A stretch of 64,000 bases of DNA, from NCBI RefSeq assembly GCF_009905435.1, contig NZ_JAAAMT010000007.1, forward strand, positions 100,443-164,442, written 5' to 3'. Below the pieces are notes generated by a model. It saw nothing but the letters and a program-made list of their open reading frames with translations. It was not told the origin of the DNA and ran no database searches. The translations under genes and the position numbers were made by a program. Position 1 is the first letter of the stretch. Each line of letters opens with the position of its first letter. Below, piece by piece: positions 1 to 8,532 of this stretch. The stretch is from Pseudomonas sp. R5(2019) (GTDB lineage: Bacteria > Pseudomonadota > Gammaproteobacteria > Pseudomonadales > Pseudomonadaceae).

Positions 1-1
1 G

Positions 2-397
2 TCGGTACGCCCGGACGTCACCGTGATCCACGCACAGAAAGCCGACCGCAAGGGCAACGTACTGCTCTGGGGCATCCTGGGGGTACAGAAAGAAGCCGCA
101 CTGGCCGCCAAGCGCTGCATCGTGACCGTGGAAGAAATCGTCGACGACCTGCAAGCCCCGATGAACGCCTGCGTGCTGCCTACCTGGGCACTCTCGGCCG
201 TTTGCCTGGTACCGGGTGGTGCACACCCGTCCTACGCCCACGGTTACTCCGAGCGTGACAACCGTTTCTACCAGGCTTGGGACCCGATTGCCCGCAGCCG
301 CGAGACGTTCACCGCCTGGATCGACGAATACGTCCGTGGCACCAGCGACTTCAACGAATTCAGGGCGAAACTGGCCAGCGCTTCGGAGGCTAAATAA
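2..397 (+). CDS. pcaI: 3-oxoadipate CoA-transferase subunit A (5' end outside window)
   Basis: C-terminal 131 residues of the alpha subunit of the enzyme that moves CoA from succinyl-CoA to 3-oxoadipate, the penultimate step of the beta-ketoadipate pathway. The open frame runs in from the left edge. A GTG at 23 is only an internal codon. The stop overlaps the start of the next gene (TAATG), so the two subunits are translationally coupled. The partner is about 260 residues and the next gene is pcaF, which resembles the longer CatI/CatJ type of subunit rather than the shorter P. putida PcaI/PcaJ. The call rests mainly on the partner and the operon. Confidence 0.85.
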   Translation, partial: SVRPDVTVIHAQKADRKGNVLLWGILGVQKEAALAAKRCIVTVEEIVDDLQAPMNACVLPTWALSAVCLVPGGAHPSYAHGYSERDNRFYQAWDPIARSRETFTAWIDEYVRGTSDFNEFRAKLASASEAK

Positions 398-1176
398 TGA
401 CTTACTCCACCAATGAAATGATGACCGTGGCGGCCGCCCGTCGCCTGAAGAACGGTTCGGTCTGCTTCGTCGGCATCGGCTTGCCGTCCAAGGCTGCCAA
501 CCTGGCGCGCCTGACCTCGTCGCCTGACGTGGTACTGATCTACGAATCCGGCCCGATTGGCGCCAAGCCAAGCGTGCTGCCGCTGTCCATCGGTGACGGT
601 GAGCTGGCTGAAACCGCCGATACCGTTGTGCCGACCGGCGAAATCTTCCGCTACTGGCTGCAAGGTGGCCGCATCGACGTGGGCTTCCTCGGCGCTGCGC
701 AGGTTGACCGCTTCGGTAACATCAACACCACCGTGGTGGGCGACTACCACAACCCGAAAGTCCGTCTGCCAGGTGCCGGTGGCGCTCCGGAAATCGCCGG
801 CTCCGCCAAGAGCGTGCTGATCATCCTGAAGCAGTCCAACCGCGCCTTCGTCGACAAGCTGGACTTCATCACCTCCGTCGGTCACGGCGAAGGCGGCGAC
901 TCGCGCAAGCGTCTTGGTCTGCCGGGTGCAGGCCCGATCGGGATCATCACCGACCTGTGCATCATGGAGCCGGAAGCCGGCAGCAATGAATTCGTTGTCA
1001 CGTCCATCCACCCTGGCGTGACCCGTGAGCAGATCGTCGCCGCTACCGGCTGGGCGATCCGCTTTGCCGACAACGTGGCTGCAACCGCTGAGCCGACCGA
1101 AGTTGAACTGACCGCCCTGCGCGATCTGGAAGCTCGCACGGCGGCCGCCCATGGCCAGGCACCAGGAGAAGCGTGA
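397..1176 (+). CDS. pcaJ: 3-oxoadipate CoA-transferase subunit B
   Basis: Beta subunit, 259 residues, cytosolic. It pairs with the preceding gene to form 3-oxoadipyl-CoA. The segment YESGPIG near residue 51 carries the family's expected catalytic glutamate, and glycine-rich stretches such as LPGAGGAPE follow. The start ATG overlaps the stop of subunit A by one base, and the stop overlaps the ATG of pcaF (TGATG). The length fits the CatJ class of transferase, so catJ would be an equally good name. Function within the pathway is well supported by pcaF, B, D and C downstream. Confidence 0.9.
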   Translation: MTYSTNEMMTVAAARRLKNGSVCFVGIGLPSKAANLARLTSSPDVVLIYESGPIGAKPSVLPLSIGDGELAETADTVVPTGEIFRYWLQGGRIDVGFLGAAQVDRFGNINTTVVGDYHNPKVRLPGAGGAPEIAGSAKSVLIILKQSNRAFVDKLDFITSVGHGEGGDSRKRLGLPGAGPIGIITDLCIMEPEAGSNEFVVTSIHPGVTREQIVAATGWAIRFADNVAATAEPTEVELTALRDLEARTAAAHGQAPGEA

Positions 1177-2378
1177 TGCGTGAAGTCTTTATCTGCGACG
1201 CGATTCGCACCCCGATCGGCCGTTTTGGCGGTGGTTTGTCCGGCGTGCGCGCCGACGACCTGGCTGCCGCGCCGATCAAGGCGTTGATCGAGCGTAACCC
1301 GTCGGTCCGTTGGGAAGAGCTGGACGAAGTGTTCCTCGGCTGTGCCAACCAGGCCGGCGAAGACAACCGTAACGTCGCCCGTATGGCGCTGCTGCTGGCC
1401 GGTCTGCCGGAAGGCGTGCCGGGCGTGACCCTCAACCGTCTTTGCGCTTCGGGCATGGACGCAGTCGGCACCGCGTTCCGCGCCATTGCCAGCGGCGAGA
1501 TGGAGCTGGCGATTGCCGGTGGCGTCGAGTCGATGTCGCGCGCGCCGTTCGTGATGGGCAAGGCAGATGCGGCGTTTTCCCGCAACATGAAGCTGGAAGA
1601 CACCACCATCGGCTGGCGTTTCATCAACCCATTGATGAAAGCCCAGTACGGCGTTGATGCAATGCCGCAAACCGCCGACAACGTGGCGGATGACTACAAG
1701 ATTTCCCGCGAAGACCAGGACGCCTTTGCCCTGCGCAGCCAGCAGAAGACGGCAGCCGCGCAGGCAGCAGGCTTCTTCGCTGAAGAAATCGTGCCGGTGC
1801 GCATTGTCCACAAAAAAGGCGAAACCGTGGTTTCCCAGGACGAGCATCCGCGTGCTGACACCAGCCTGGAAACCCTGGCCAAGCTCAAGCCGGTCAATGG
1901 TCCGGACAAAACCGTCACCGCCGGCAACGCCTCAGGCGTCAACGACGGTGCGGCCGCGCTGATCCTGGCCTCGGCCGAAGCGGTCAAGAAACATGGCCTG
2001 ACCGCCCGCGCCCGGGTCCTGGGCATGGCCAGCGCCGGTGTTGCTCCGCGCGTGATGGGCATCGGCCCGGTGCCTGCGGTGCGCAAACTGACCGAACGCC
2101 TGGGCATTGCGGTCAGCGATTTTGACGTCATCGAGCTCAACGAAGCGTTCGCAAGCCAGGGTCTGGCGGTGCTGCGCGAGCTGGGCCTGGCTGACGATGC
2201 TCCGCAGGTGAACCCAAACGGCGGCGCGATCGCCTTGGGCCACCCGCTGGGCATGAGCGGTGCGCGCTTGATCCTGACCGCTTTGCATCAGCTGGAGAAA
2301 ACCGGCGGTAAAAAAGGTCTGGCGACCATGTGTGTCGGTGTCGGTCAAGGCCTGGCCCTGGCAATCGAACGCGTATGA
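1176..2378 (+). CDS. pcaF: Beta-ketoadipyl-CoA thiolase
   Basis: Thiolase of 400 residues that cleaves 3-oxoadipyl-CoA with CoA to succinyl-CoA and acetyl-CoA, the last step of the pathway. The active-site cysteine lies in [10 protein letters not shown] near residue 90. The histidine motif [16 protein letters not shown] and the C-terminal second cysteine in MCVGVGQG are intact. I chose the ATG at 1176, preceded by a good AGGAG site, over the GTG one codon upstream. The stop-start overlap with pcaJ shows one operon. In several pseudomonads pcaT follows; here a 250-bp non-coding stretch leads directly to pcaB. Confidence 0.95.
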   Translation: MREVFICDAIRTPIGRFGGGLSGVRADDLAAAPIKALIERNPSVRWEELDEVFLGCANQAGEDNRNVARMALLLAGLPEGVPGVTLNRLCASGMDAVGTAFRAIASGEMELAIAGGVESMSRAPFVMGKADAAFSRNMKLEDTTIGWRFINPLMKAQYGVDAMPQTADNVADDYKISREDQDAFALRSQQKTAAAQAAGFFAEEIVPVRIVHKKGETVVSQDEHPRADTSLETLAKLKPVNGPDKTVTAGNASGVNDGAAALILASAEAVKKHGLTARARVLGMASAGVAPRVMGIGPVPAVRKLTERLGIAVSDFDVIELNEAFASQGLAVLRELGLADDAPQVNPNGGAIALGHPLGMSGARLILTALHQLEKTGGKKGLATMCVGVGQGLALAIERV

Positions 2379-2421
2379 CCCTGAAGGCCGCGGTTTACGG
2401 GCCTTCCTGTTGAACCCTTTG

Positions 2422-2470
2422 CCCGAAACACAGACGCCCTCCACGCCAGGCTGTCGGTGTTTCGGGTTTT
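2422..2470 (+). terminator. Candidate terminator or attenuator hairpin between pcaF and pcaB
   Basis: A 10-bp perfect inverted repeat CCCGAAACAC / GTGTTTCGGG (2422-2431 and 2457-2466) is followed at once by TTTT. The 25-nt loop is long for an intrinsic terminator, so efficiency is uncertain. It sits about 45 bp after the pcaF stop and ahead of a short leader ORF. It may end pcaIJF transcription or modulate read-through into pcaBDC. Confidence 0.4.
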
Positions 2471-2537
2471 GGCCTGCGGAACGGGATTGTTTCCGAGGGT
2501 GTCTAGATTCAGGTATGTCCCCAGGAGTGAAACAATC

Positions 2538-2573
2538 ATGACCTCGACCGTCCGTTCCTGGCGTTTGTGCTGA
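2538..2573 (+). CDS. Candidate 11-residue leader peptide upstream of pcaB
   Basis: A short ORF encodes MTSTVRSWRLC and is preceded by a strong GGAG ribosome-binding site 11 bases upstream of its ATG. A small stem-loop (CCCGA / TCGGG, 2577-2591) begins just after its stop, and the pcaB start lies 57 bases downstream. The layout is that of a regulatory upstream ORF, in which ribosome movement could affect folding of the pcaB leader or Rho access. The Trp-Arg-Leu-Cys end is the only hint of what might be sensed. Translation and function are inferred; no homologue is known to me. Confidence 0.4.
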   Translation: MTSTVRSWRLC

Positions 2574-2629
2574 TCACCCGATCCATTCGGGCGCGTCGGT
2601 AGCGGCGCGCCATTCAAAAGGATGTTTTC

Positions 2630-3994
2630 ATGAGTCAAAGACCGGGCAATCAGCTGTTCGATGCCTACTTCACGGCCCGCAGCATGCGTGAGGTGTTTTC
2701 CGACCATGGCCGCGTGCAGGGCATGCTCGATTTCGAGGCAGCGCTGGCGCGGGCCGAAGCCAGGGTCGGAGTGATTCCGGCCGAGGCCGTTGCGCCGATC
2801 AGCGCCGCCTGCCGGGCAGAGCTGTATGACTTTGCGGCGCTGGGCGAAGCCATCGCCACGGCGGGCAACTCGGCGATCCCGATGGCCAAGGCCCTGGGGC
2901 GCGAAATTGCCCGCAACAATCCTGAAGCCGAGCGTTATGTGCATCTGGGCGCTACCAGCCAGGATGCCATGGACACCGGCCTGGTGCTGCAACTGCGTGC
3001 AGCACTGGCGTTGATCGAGGCTGATCTGGCGCGCCTGGGCGATGCCCTGGCCGTGCAAGCCCAGCGTTATGCCGACACGCCGCTGGCGGGCCGCACCTGG
3101 TTGCAGCACGCAACGCCGGTCACCCTGGGCATGAAGATCGCTGGCTGGCTGGGCGCGGTAAGCCGTAGCCGCCAGCGCTTGCAGGAACTGGCACCACGCT
3201 TGCTGACCCTGCAGTTCGGTGGTGCGTCCGGCACCCTGGCTGCGCTGGGCAATCAAGCCTTTGCGGTGGCCGAAGCGCTGGCCGATGAGCTGAACCTGAG
3301 CTTGCCGGAGCAGCCGTGGCACACCCAGCGCGACCGTTTGGTGGAATTCGCCTCGGTGCTGGGCCTGATCGCCGGCAGCCTGGGCAAGCTCGGCCGCGAT
3401 GTCAGCCTGTTGATGCAGACCGAGGCCGGTGAAGTGTTTGAACCGGCAGCGCCTGGCAAGGGCGGGTCTTCGACCATGCCGCACAAGCGCAACCCGGTAG
3501 GCGCTGCCGTGCTGATCGGCACCGCGACCCAAGTGCCCGGTTTGTTGGCCACACTGTTCAGCGCCATGCCGCAGGAACACGAGCGCAGCCTGGGCCTGTG
3601 GCATGCCGAATGGGAAACCTTGCCGCAGATTTGCTGCTTGGTGTCCGGCGCCCTGCAGCAAGCCTTGTTGATCGCCGAGGGCATGGAAGTGGATGCCGCG
3701 CGCATGCGCCGCAACCTCGAACTGACCCAGGGCCTGGTGCTGGCCGAAGCGGTCAGCATTGTCCTGGCACAGCGGCTGGGCCGTGATGCGGCCCATCATT
3801 TGCTGGAAACCTGCTGCAAGCGTGCGGTGGCCGAACAGCGCCACCTGCGTGCGGTGTTGGGTGACGAGCCCACGGTGACCGCCGAGCTTTCGGCAGACGA
3901 ACTTGATCGTCTGCTCGACCCTGCCCATTACCTCGGCCAGGCCACCACCTGGGTCGAGCGTGCGGTGGCAGAACATACCCGTCTGAGTGTCTAA
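2630..3994 (+). CDS. pcaB: 3-carboxy-cis,cis-muconate cycloisomerase
   Basis: A 454-residue member of the fumarase/argininosuccinate lyase superfamily. It lactonises 3-carboxymuconate to 4-carboxymuconolactone. The superfamily signature GSSTMPHKRNP near residue 282 and the HLGATSQDAMDTG segment near residue 105 are intact. An AAGGA site lies about 9 bases before the ATG at 2630. It heads the pcaBDC part of the cluster, with 10 bases between its stop and the pcaD start. The length matches the family. Confidence 0.95.
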   Translation: MSQRPGNQLFDAYFTARSMREVFSDHGRVQGMLDFEAALARAEARVGVIPAEAVAPISAACRAELYDFAALGEAIATAGNSAIPMAKALGREIARNNPEAERYVHLGATSQDAMDTGLVLQLRAALALIEADLARLGDALAVQAQRYADTPLAGRTWLQHATPVTLGMKIAGWLGAVSRSRQRLQELAPRLLTLQFGGASGTLAALGNQAFAVAEALADELNLSLPEQPWHTQRDRLVEFASVLGLIAGSLGKLGRDVSLLMQTEAGEVFEPAAPGKGGSSTMPHKRNPVGAAVLIGTATQVPGLLATLFSAMPQEHERSLGLWHAEWETLPQICCLVSGALQQALLIAEGMEVDAARMRRNLELTQGLVLAEAVSIVLAQRLGRDAAHHLLETCCKRAVAEQRHLRAVLGDEPTVTAELSADELDRLLDPAHYLGQATTWVERAVAEHTRLSV

Positions 3995-4004
3995 GGAGAC
4001 TGCT

Positions 4005-4796
4005 GTGGGAAGCGTACAACTCGCCGATGGCGAACTGAACTACCAGATCGATGGCCCGCAAGACGCACCCGTGCTGGTGCTGTCCAACTCGCTGGGCACT
4101 GACTTGCATATGTGGGATACCCAGATCCCGGCCTTCGCCGAGTATTTCCGCGTCGTGCGTTACGACACCCGTGGTCATGGTCGTTCGCTGGTCACGCAAG
4201 GGCCTTACAGCATCGAGCAGCTGGGCCGCGATGTGCTGGCACTGCTGGATGCGCTGCACATCGAACGCGCCCATTTCTGCGGGCTGTCGATGGGCGGCCT
4301 GATCGGCCAATGGCTGGGCATCAACGCCGGTGAGCGCCTGAACCGCCTGATCGTCTGCAACACTGCGGCCAAGATCGGCAACCCGGACGTTTGGAACCCG
4401 CGCATCGAAATGGTCCTGCGCGACCGCCAGGAAGCCATGATCGGCCTGCGTGATGCCTCGATTGCTCGCTGGTTCACCCCGGGTTATTCGGCCGAGCACC
4501 CTGATCAGGCCAAGCGCATCACCGACATGCTGGCCGCCACCTCGCCAGAAGGTTATGCCGCCAACTGCGCGGCCGTGCGCGATGCGGATTTCCGTGAGCA
4601 ACTGGGTACCATCAAGGTCCCGACCCTGGTGATTTCCGGTTCTGAAGATGCGGTCACACCGCCGTCTGGTGGGCTGTTTATCCAGGAGCACGTCAACAGC
4701 GCCGAGTACGCCGAGTTCTATGCGGCGCACCTGTCTAACGTTGAAGTCGGCGAGCCGTTCAGCCGCCGTGTCATCGACTTTTTGCAAGCGCGTTGA
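4005..4796 (+). CDS. pcaD: 3-oxoadipate enol-lactonase
   Basis: An alpha/beta hydrolase of 263 residues that hydrolyses 3-oxoadipate enol-lactone to 3-oxoadipate. The nucleophile elbow GLSMGG lies near residue 95. A conserved Asp sits in SGSEDAV, and a His near the C terminus completes the triad. Translation most likely starts at the GTG at 4005: AAGGAG overlaps the pcaB stop six bases upstream, and the frame upstream of this codon is not conserved-looking. The next gene begins 11 bases downstream. Confidence 0.93.
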   Translation: MGSVQLADGELNYQIDGPQDAPVLVLSNSLGTDLHMWDTQIPAFAEYFRVVRYDTRGHGRSLVTQGPYSIEQLGRDVLALLDALHIERAHFCGLSMGGLIGQWLGINAGERLNRLIVCNTAAKIGNPDVWNPRIEMVLRDRQEAMIGLRDASIARWFTPGYSAEHPDQAKRITDMLAATSPEGYAANCAAVRDADFREQLGTIKVPTLVISGSEDAVTPPSGGLFIQEHVNSAEYAEFYAAHLSNVEVGEPFSRRVIDFLQAR

Positions 4797-4806
4797 GGAG
4801 TCATTC

Positions 4807-5199
4807 GTGGACGAGAAAGAGCGTTACGCCGAAGGCATGAAAGTTCGCCGCGCCGTGTTGGGCGAGGCCCATGTCGATCGCAGCCTGAAGAACCTGAATG
4901 ACTTCAACGGCGAGTTCCAGGAAATGATCACCCGTCATGCCTGGGGTGACATCTGGACCCGTCCGGGCCTGCCACGGCATACCCGCAGCCTGATCACCAT
5001 CGCCATGCTGATCGGCATGAACCGCAACGACGAGCTCAAACTGCACCTGCGCGCCGCCGCCAACAACGGCGTGACCCGTGACGAAATCAAGGAAGTGCTG
5101 ATGCAGAGCGCGATCTACTGCGGCATTCCAGCAGCCAACGCCACCTTTCACCTGGCCGAGTCGGTGTGGGATGAGTTGGGGGTTGAGTCGCGCGGGTGA
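4807..5199 (+). CDS. pcaC: 4-carboxymuconolactone decarboxylase
   Basis: A 130-residue AhpD/CMD-family enzyme that decarboxylates 4-carboxymuconolactone to the enol-lactone. The family core is visible, including RSLITIAMLIGMNRNDELKLH and the later QSAIYCGIPAAN. The GTG at 4807 is chosen because GAGGAG lies six bases upstream and the resulting N terminus, MDEKERYAEGM, matches the family. The open frame extends much further upstream but only as an overlap with pcaD. It is the last gene of the cluster and is followed by a long palindrome. Confidence 0.94.
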   Translation: MDEKERYAEGMKVRRAVLGEAHVDRSLKNLNDFNGEFQEMITRHAWGDIWTRPGLPRHTRSLITIAMLIGMNRNDELKLHLRAAANNGVTRDEIKEVLMQSAIYCGIPAANATFHLAESVWDELGVESRG

Positions 5200-5215
5200 T
5201 GTAAACCGATTCGCG

Positions 5216-5267
5216 GATAAATCCGCTCCCACATGTCATGCGCATGACATGTGGGAGCGGATTTATC
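5216..5267. repeat. 52-bp perfect palindrome of the Pseudomonas REP type
   Basis: Two head-to-head copies of the GTGGGAGCGGATTTATC repeat form 25-bp arms around a central CG, so the whole stretch is a perfect palindrome. It lies between the convergent pcaC and porin genes and could act as a bidirectional transcription stop. It belongs to the same repeat class as those near 7000 and 27330. Confidence 0.85.
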
Positions 5268-5298
5268 GGATCGCCGCACCGCCGCGAATGAGGTCGGG

Positions 5299-6555
5299 TT
5301 AGAGAATACTGATCGGATAGCTGATGATCAGGCGGTTCTCGTCGAACTCATTGGTGCTGTAGTCGCGACGGATGCTCGAGTTCCGCAGTTTCAGCGACAG
5401 GCCCTTCAGCACGCCGGACTGCAGTGCATAGGCCAGTTCAGTCTCCCGTACCCATTCCTTGCCATCGGTAATCACGCCGGTGTGCACATTGCTGCCGCTG
5501 ATGTAGCGGTTCATCAAGGTCAGGCCCGGTACACCCAGCCCCGCGAAGTTATAGTCATGGCGCACCTGCCAGGATTTTTCCCTGGCGTTGTCGAAGCTGG
5601 AGTTGTAGCTGTCGTTGGCCAGAGTCCCGCCGCTGGTGCCGTTGACGCGCATCCAGGCGTTGTCGCCGGTCACTTTCTGCAAGCCGACATAGAAGGTGTT
5701 GCCGCCATATTTGGCTGACAGCAGCGCTGAAGCGGTCTTGTTGTCCAACTCGCCAGCCAGTGCGCTGCCGTCTTCCTTGCCGATGAAGTAGCCCAGGTTC
5801 GCGCCCAGGGTCCAGGCGCCCAGTGGCTGGCTGTGTACCAGGTTGATGTACTGCTGGTTGTAGATGTCCTTGAGCTCGGCATTCCACAGGCCGATCATCG
5901 TGCGCTTGTCGTTGAAGGTGTATTCACCGCCGACAAAGTTGAAGCGGTCGGAGGTGAAGGCTGCTTTGCCGTTCATGGACATGTCTTCCATGCTGGCATC
6001 GTTGCGCGGGCTGTTGGCGCGGAACTGGCCGCCATAGAGGGTCAGGCCGGCGATTTCCTGAGAGGTGATCTGGCCGCCGCGCAAGGTTTGCGGCAGCGAG
6101 CGGCCATCGTCGGAACGCAGGATGGGCAGTACCGGCATCCATTCACCGACCTTCAATTCGGTCTTGGAAATTTTGGCCTTCAGGGCCACGCCCAGGCGAC
6201 CGAAGTCGTCGGCCGGGTGACCACCGTCATGGATCGGCAGCAATTGGGTGCCGCCGGTGCCTCGCCCGCCATCGAGCTTGACCGAGTACAGACCCAACAC
6301 GTCCACACCGAAACCGACCACGCCTTGAGTGAAGCCGGAACGGGCATCAAGAATGAAGTTCTGCGTCCATTCTTCCGCTTTGCCCTGGGGGTGAGACGGG
6401 TTGGTGAAGTTGCGGTTGATGTAGAAGTTACGCAAGTTCAGACCGACTTTGGCATCTTCGACAAACCCGGATTCAGCCGCCAGGGTGGGCAAACTCAGGC
6501 CGGTCACTGCCAGGGCCAGCAGGTTGGGAAGAGCAGGGCGGATAAGAGTATTCAT
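5299..6555 (-). CDS. OprD-family outer membrane porin, aromatic acid uptake
   Basis: A 418-residue OprD-type beta-barrel. It has a signal peptide (MNTLIRPALPNLLALAVTGL, cleavage near TLAAES), alternating amphipathic strands, and a short strand ending in a hydrophobic residue (IISYPISIL), as outer-membrane proteins require. Position next to pcaBDC and a PcaR-like box upstream suggest a channel for protocatechuate, hydroxybenzoate or similar acids, like PcaP/BenF/OpdK. The start at 6555 is chosen because it gives the signal peptide directly; an 11-codon upstream extension does not. Substrate is inferred. Confidence 0.85.
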   Translation of the reverse strand: MNTLIRPALPNLLALAVTGLSLPTLAAESGFVEDAKVGLNLRNFYINRNFTNPSHPQGKAEEWTQNFILDARSGFTQGVVGFGVDVLGLYSVKLDGGRGTGGTQLLPIHDGGHPADDFGRLGVALKAKISKTELKVGEWMPVLPILRSDDGRSLPQTLRGGQITSQEIAGLTLYGGQFRANSPRNDASMEDMSMNGKAAFTSDRFNFVGGEYTFNDKRTMIGLWNAELKDIYNQQYINLVHSQPLGAWTLGANLGYFIGKEDGSALAGELDNKTASALLSAKYGGNTFYVGLQKVTGDNAWMRVNGTSGGTLANDSYNSSFDNAREKSWQVRHDYNFAGLGVPGLTLMNRYISGSNVHTGVITDGKEWVRETELAYALQSGVLKGLSLKLRNSSIRRDYSTNEFDENRLIISYPISIL

Positions 6556-6826
6556 TATTGGTCTGTCTCTCGTGTAAACAATGGGCAACAGCAGGCCGCT
6601 GCGACGAACCAGGGTCGCAGTCGTGGAGCTTGGTTGGGGTCGATCGGGTGCGAACAGGCCAGCACTTCCTGCGCGAGCGAGGTCGTCAGGAACGTCAGCC
6701 GGAAAGGGGGGCGCGTGAGTACATAGGGGAACCTGTTTTTATTGGTTTTGGTCGGGGTGGGCAATTTGCCTTGAGGGCGATGTTGCTGGCTTGGAAGGTG
6801 TGAATCAATTCGTTAAAGACTAATTT

Positions 6827-6841
6827 GTGCGATAAACGAAC
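6827..6841 (-). promoter_or_regulatory. PcaR-like operator upstream of the porin gene
   Basis: On the minus strand this reads GTTCGTTTATCGCAC. It differs at two positions from the 15-bp PcaR site I recall for P. putida pca promoters, GTTCGATAATCGCAC. It lies about 270 bp upstream of the porin start and implies a long untranslated leader. A second small inverted repeat, TAACT-N4-AGTTA, lies just beyond at 6844-6857. The comparison is from memory and was not searched. Confidence 0.55.
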
Positions 6842-6899
6842 ACTAACTGACTAGTTACTTCATTTTTGATTTGGATTTTGCTGCGGCCAAAAGCTTCGC

Positions 6900-7060
6900 G
6901 GGCAAGCCCGGCTCCTACAAAGTCCGTAGGAGCCGGGCTTGCCCCAATGCCAGTCAGTTAAGGCGCAGAACATGTGGGAGCGTATTTATCCGCGAATGTA
7001 GGCGCCGCGCAATGCCTGATAAACCGCGGCGTTTTCATTCGCGGATAAATCCGCTCCCAC
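6900..7060. repeat. Composite intergenic repeat: two palindromes joined by a linker
   Basis: Arms 6900-6917 / 6927-6944 form a GGGCAAGCCCGGCTCCTA hairpin. Arms 6974-6998 / 7036-7060 form a larger GTGGGAGCG...CGCTCCCAC hairpin with one mismatch. The linker between them, read on the minus strand, contains CCTTAACTGACTG, which recurs in the repeat at 27264-27405. The rest of the 530-bp gap from 6556 contains only the porin leader and the PcaR-like box. The pair lies just past the end of ttgC and may stop its transcription. Confidence 0.8.
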
Positions 7061-7086
7061 AGGGTTTGTGTCTGTGTCCCGCTGAA

Positions 7087-8532
7087 TCAACCCTTGGGCG
7101 TAGTGCTCGCCGGCGTTTGCGCCGTCTGCTCGTACCAGCCGCCACCCAGGGCCTTGTACAGATTGACCTCGCTCACCAGCTGCGAGAGGCGGTCGCTGAT
7201 CAGTGATTGCTGGGCGCTGAACAACGAGCGCTGGGCATCGAGGAAGGTCAGGTTGCTGTCGACGCCGATACGATAGCGACGCTCGGCCAGACGGTAGTAG
7301 TCCTGGTTGGCGGCGACCAGATCACGCTGCGCCTGCAACTGATCGTTGAAGGTCTGGCGCGCGGCCAGGCCATCGGAGACTTCCTGGAAGGCGGTCTGGA
7401 TGGTCTTCTCGTACTTGGCAATGTTGATGTCTTTCTGGATTTTCGAATAATCCAGGCTGGCCTTCAGGCTGCCGGCGTTGAAGATCGGCAAGCTGATTTG
7501 CGGCTGGAACAACCAGGTTCCCGAACCACCCTTGAACAAGCCGCCCAGGTCCGGGCTCAGGGTGCCGGCATTGGCAGTCAGGCTGATGCTCGGGAAGAAC
7601 GCTGCACGGGCGGCACCGATGTTGGCATTGGCGGCCTTGAGCAGATGTTCGGCTTCAAGGATGTCCGGGCGACGCTGCAGCAGGTCAGACGGCAGGCCGG
7701 CGGGCATTTCGCGCAGCAGGTCGGCGTCCAGCGGTTGGGCCGCCGGCAGATTGCCTGGCAAGCCAGTGCCGACCAGTACGGTCAGGCTATTCAAGTCCTG
7801 GGCCACCAGGCGTTGGTACTGGGCCAACTTGACCTTGGCGCCTTCGACCGAAGTGCGTGCCTGGCTCACGTCCAGCGCCGATGCCACGCCGACTTCGTTG
7901 CTGCGCGAGGTCAGCTTGTAGCTTTGCTCGTAGGTTTTCAGCGTGTCCTGGGTCAGCTTCAGCAGGGCCTGGTCGGCCTGCCAGGTGAAGTAGGCATTGG
8001 CGACGCTGGCGACCAGACTGATCTGCGTCGAGCGGCGTGCTTCTTCGCTGGACAGGTAGGTTTCCAGGGCCTGTTCGCTCAGGCTGCGGACGCGGCCAAA
8101 CAGGTCCAGCTCATAGGCGCTGACGCCCAGGGTCGCCGAATACTGGCTGCTGATGCTCGACTCGCCGGTGGTCGACAGGTTGGCCGGGAGCCGTTGGCGA
8201 CTGCCGCTGGCATCGGCGCTGACGGCCGGGAACAGGTCGGCGCGCTGGATGCGGTACTGGGCACGGTAGGCGTCGATGTTCAGCGCCGCGACCCGCAGGT
8301 CGCGGTTGTTGACCAGCGAGGTCTGGATCAGTTGCTGCAGCGCCGGATCCTGGAAGAACTGGCGCCAGCCTTGCTCGGCTGCCGCGATATTGGCCGCTTC
8401 GGTCGGCGAGTAGGCCGGGCCTTGTGGCCACTGCGCCGCCACCGGCGACGCAGGCTGCTGGTAGTCGGGTATCAGCGAGCAACCGCTGAGTACAAACGCG
8501 GCTACCGTCAGGGACAATAGGGACTTGCTCAT
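7087..8532 (-). CDS. ttgC: Outer membrane channel of RND efflux pump (TtgC/EmhC/OprM type)
   Basis: An outer-membrane factor of 481 residues and a lipoprotein: the signal peptide ends in VLSGC, so Cys is the lipidated N terminus. It forms the trimeric exit duct of the tripartite pump with the two genes upstream. Long helical stretches and two repeated halves typical of the OEP family are visible. Its start overlaps the end of the pump gene by four bases (ATGA). The most likely orthologues are TtgC of P. putida and EmhC of P. fluorescens. Confidence 0.93.
   Translation of the reverse strand: MSKSLLSLTVAAFVLSGCSLIPDYQQPASPVAAQWPQGPAYSPTEAANIAAAEQGWRQFFQDPALQQLIQTSLVNNRDLRVAALNIDAYRAQYRIQRADLFPAVSADASGSRQRLPANLSTTGESSISSQYSATLGVSAYELDLFGRVRSLSEQALETYLSSEEARRSTQISLVASVANAYFTWQADQALLKLTQDTLKTYEQSYKLTSRSNEVGVASALDVSQARTSVEGAKVKLAQYQRLVAQDLNSLTVLVGTGLPGNLPAAQPLDADLLREMPAGLPSDLLQRRPDILEAEHLLKAANANIGAARAAFFPSISLTANAGTLSPDLGGLFKGGSGTWLFQPQISLPIFNAGSLKASLDYSKIQKDINIAKYEKTIQTAFQEVSDGLAARQTFNDQLQAQRDLVAANQDYYRLAERRYRIGVDSNLTFLDAQRSLFSAQQSLISDRLSQLVSEVNLYKALGGGWYEQTAQTPASTTPKG

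Noticed and set aside
268..1847. Long open frames on the strand opposite pcaJ and pcaF
   Set aside because: They are shadows of high-GC coding DNA: no start signals, low-complexity composition, and the opposite strand carries complete enzymes.
2345..3976. A 543-codon frame opposite pcaB
   Set aside because: It covers the whole pcaB gene on the other strand and shows no domain; the pcaB product is intact and well matched.
6558..6803. Plus-strand frame in the porin leader region
   Set aside because: It has no ribosome-binding site and shows no recognisable protein; the DNA is better explained by the porin promoter and leader.
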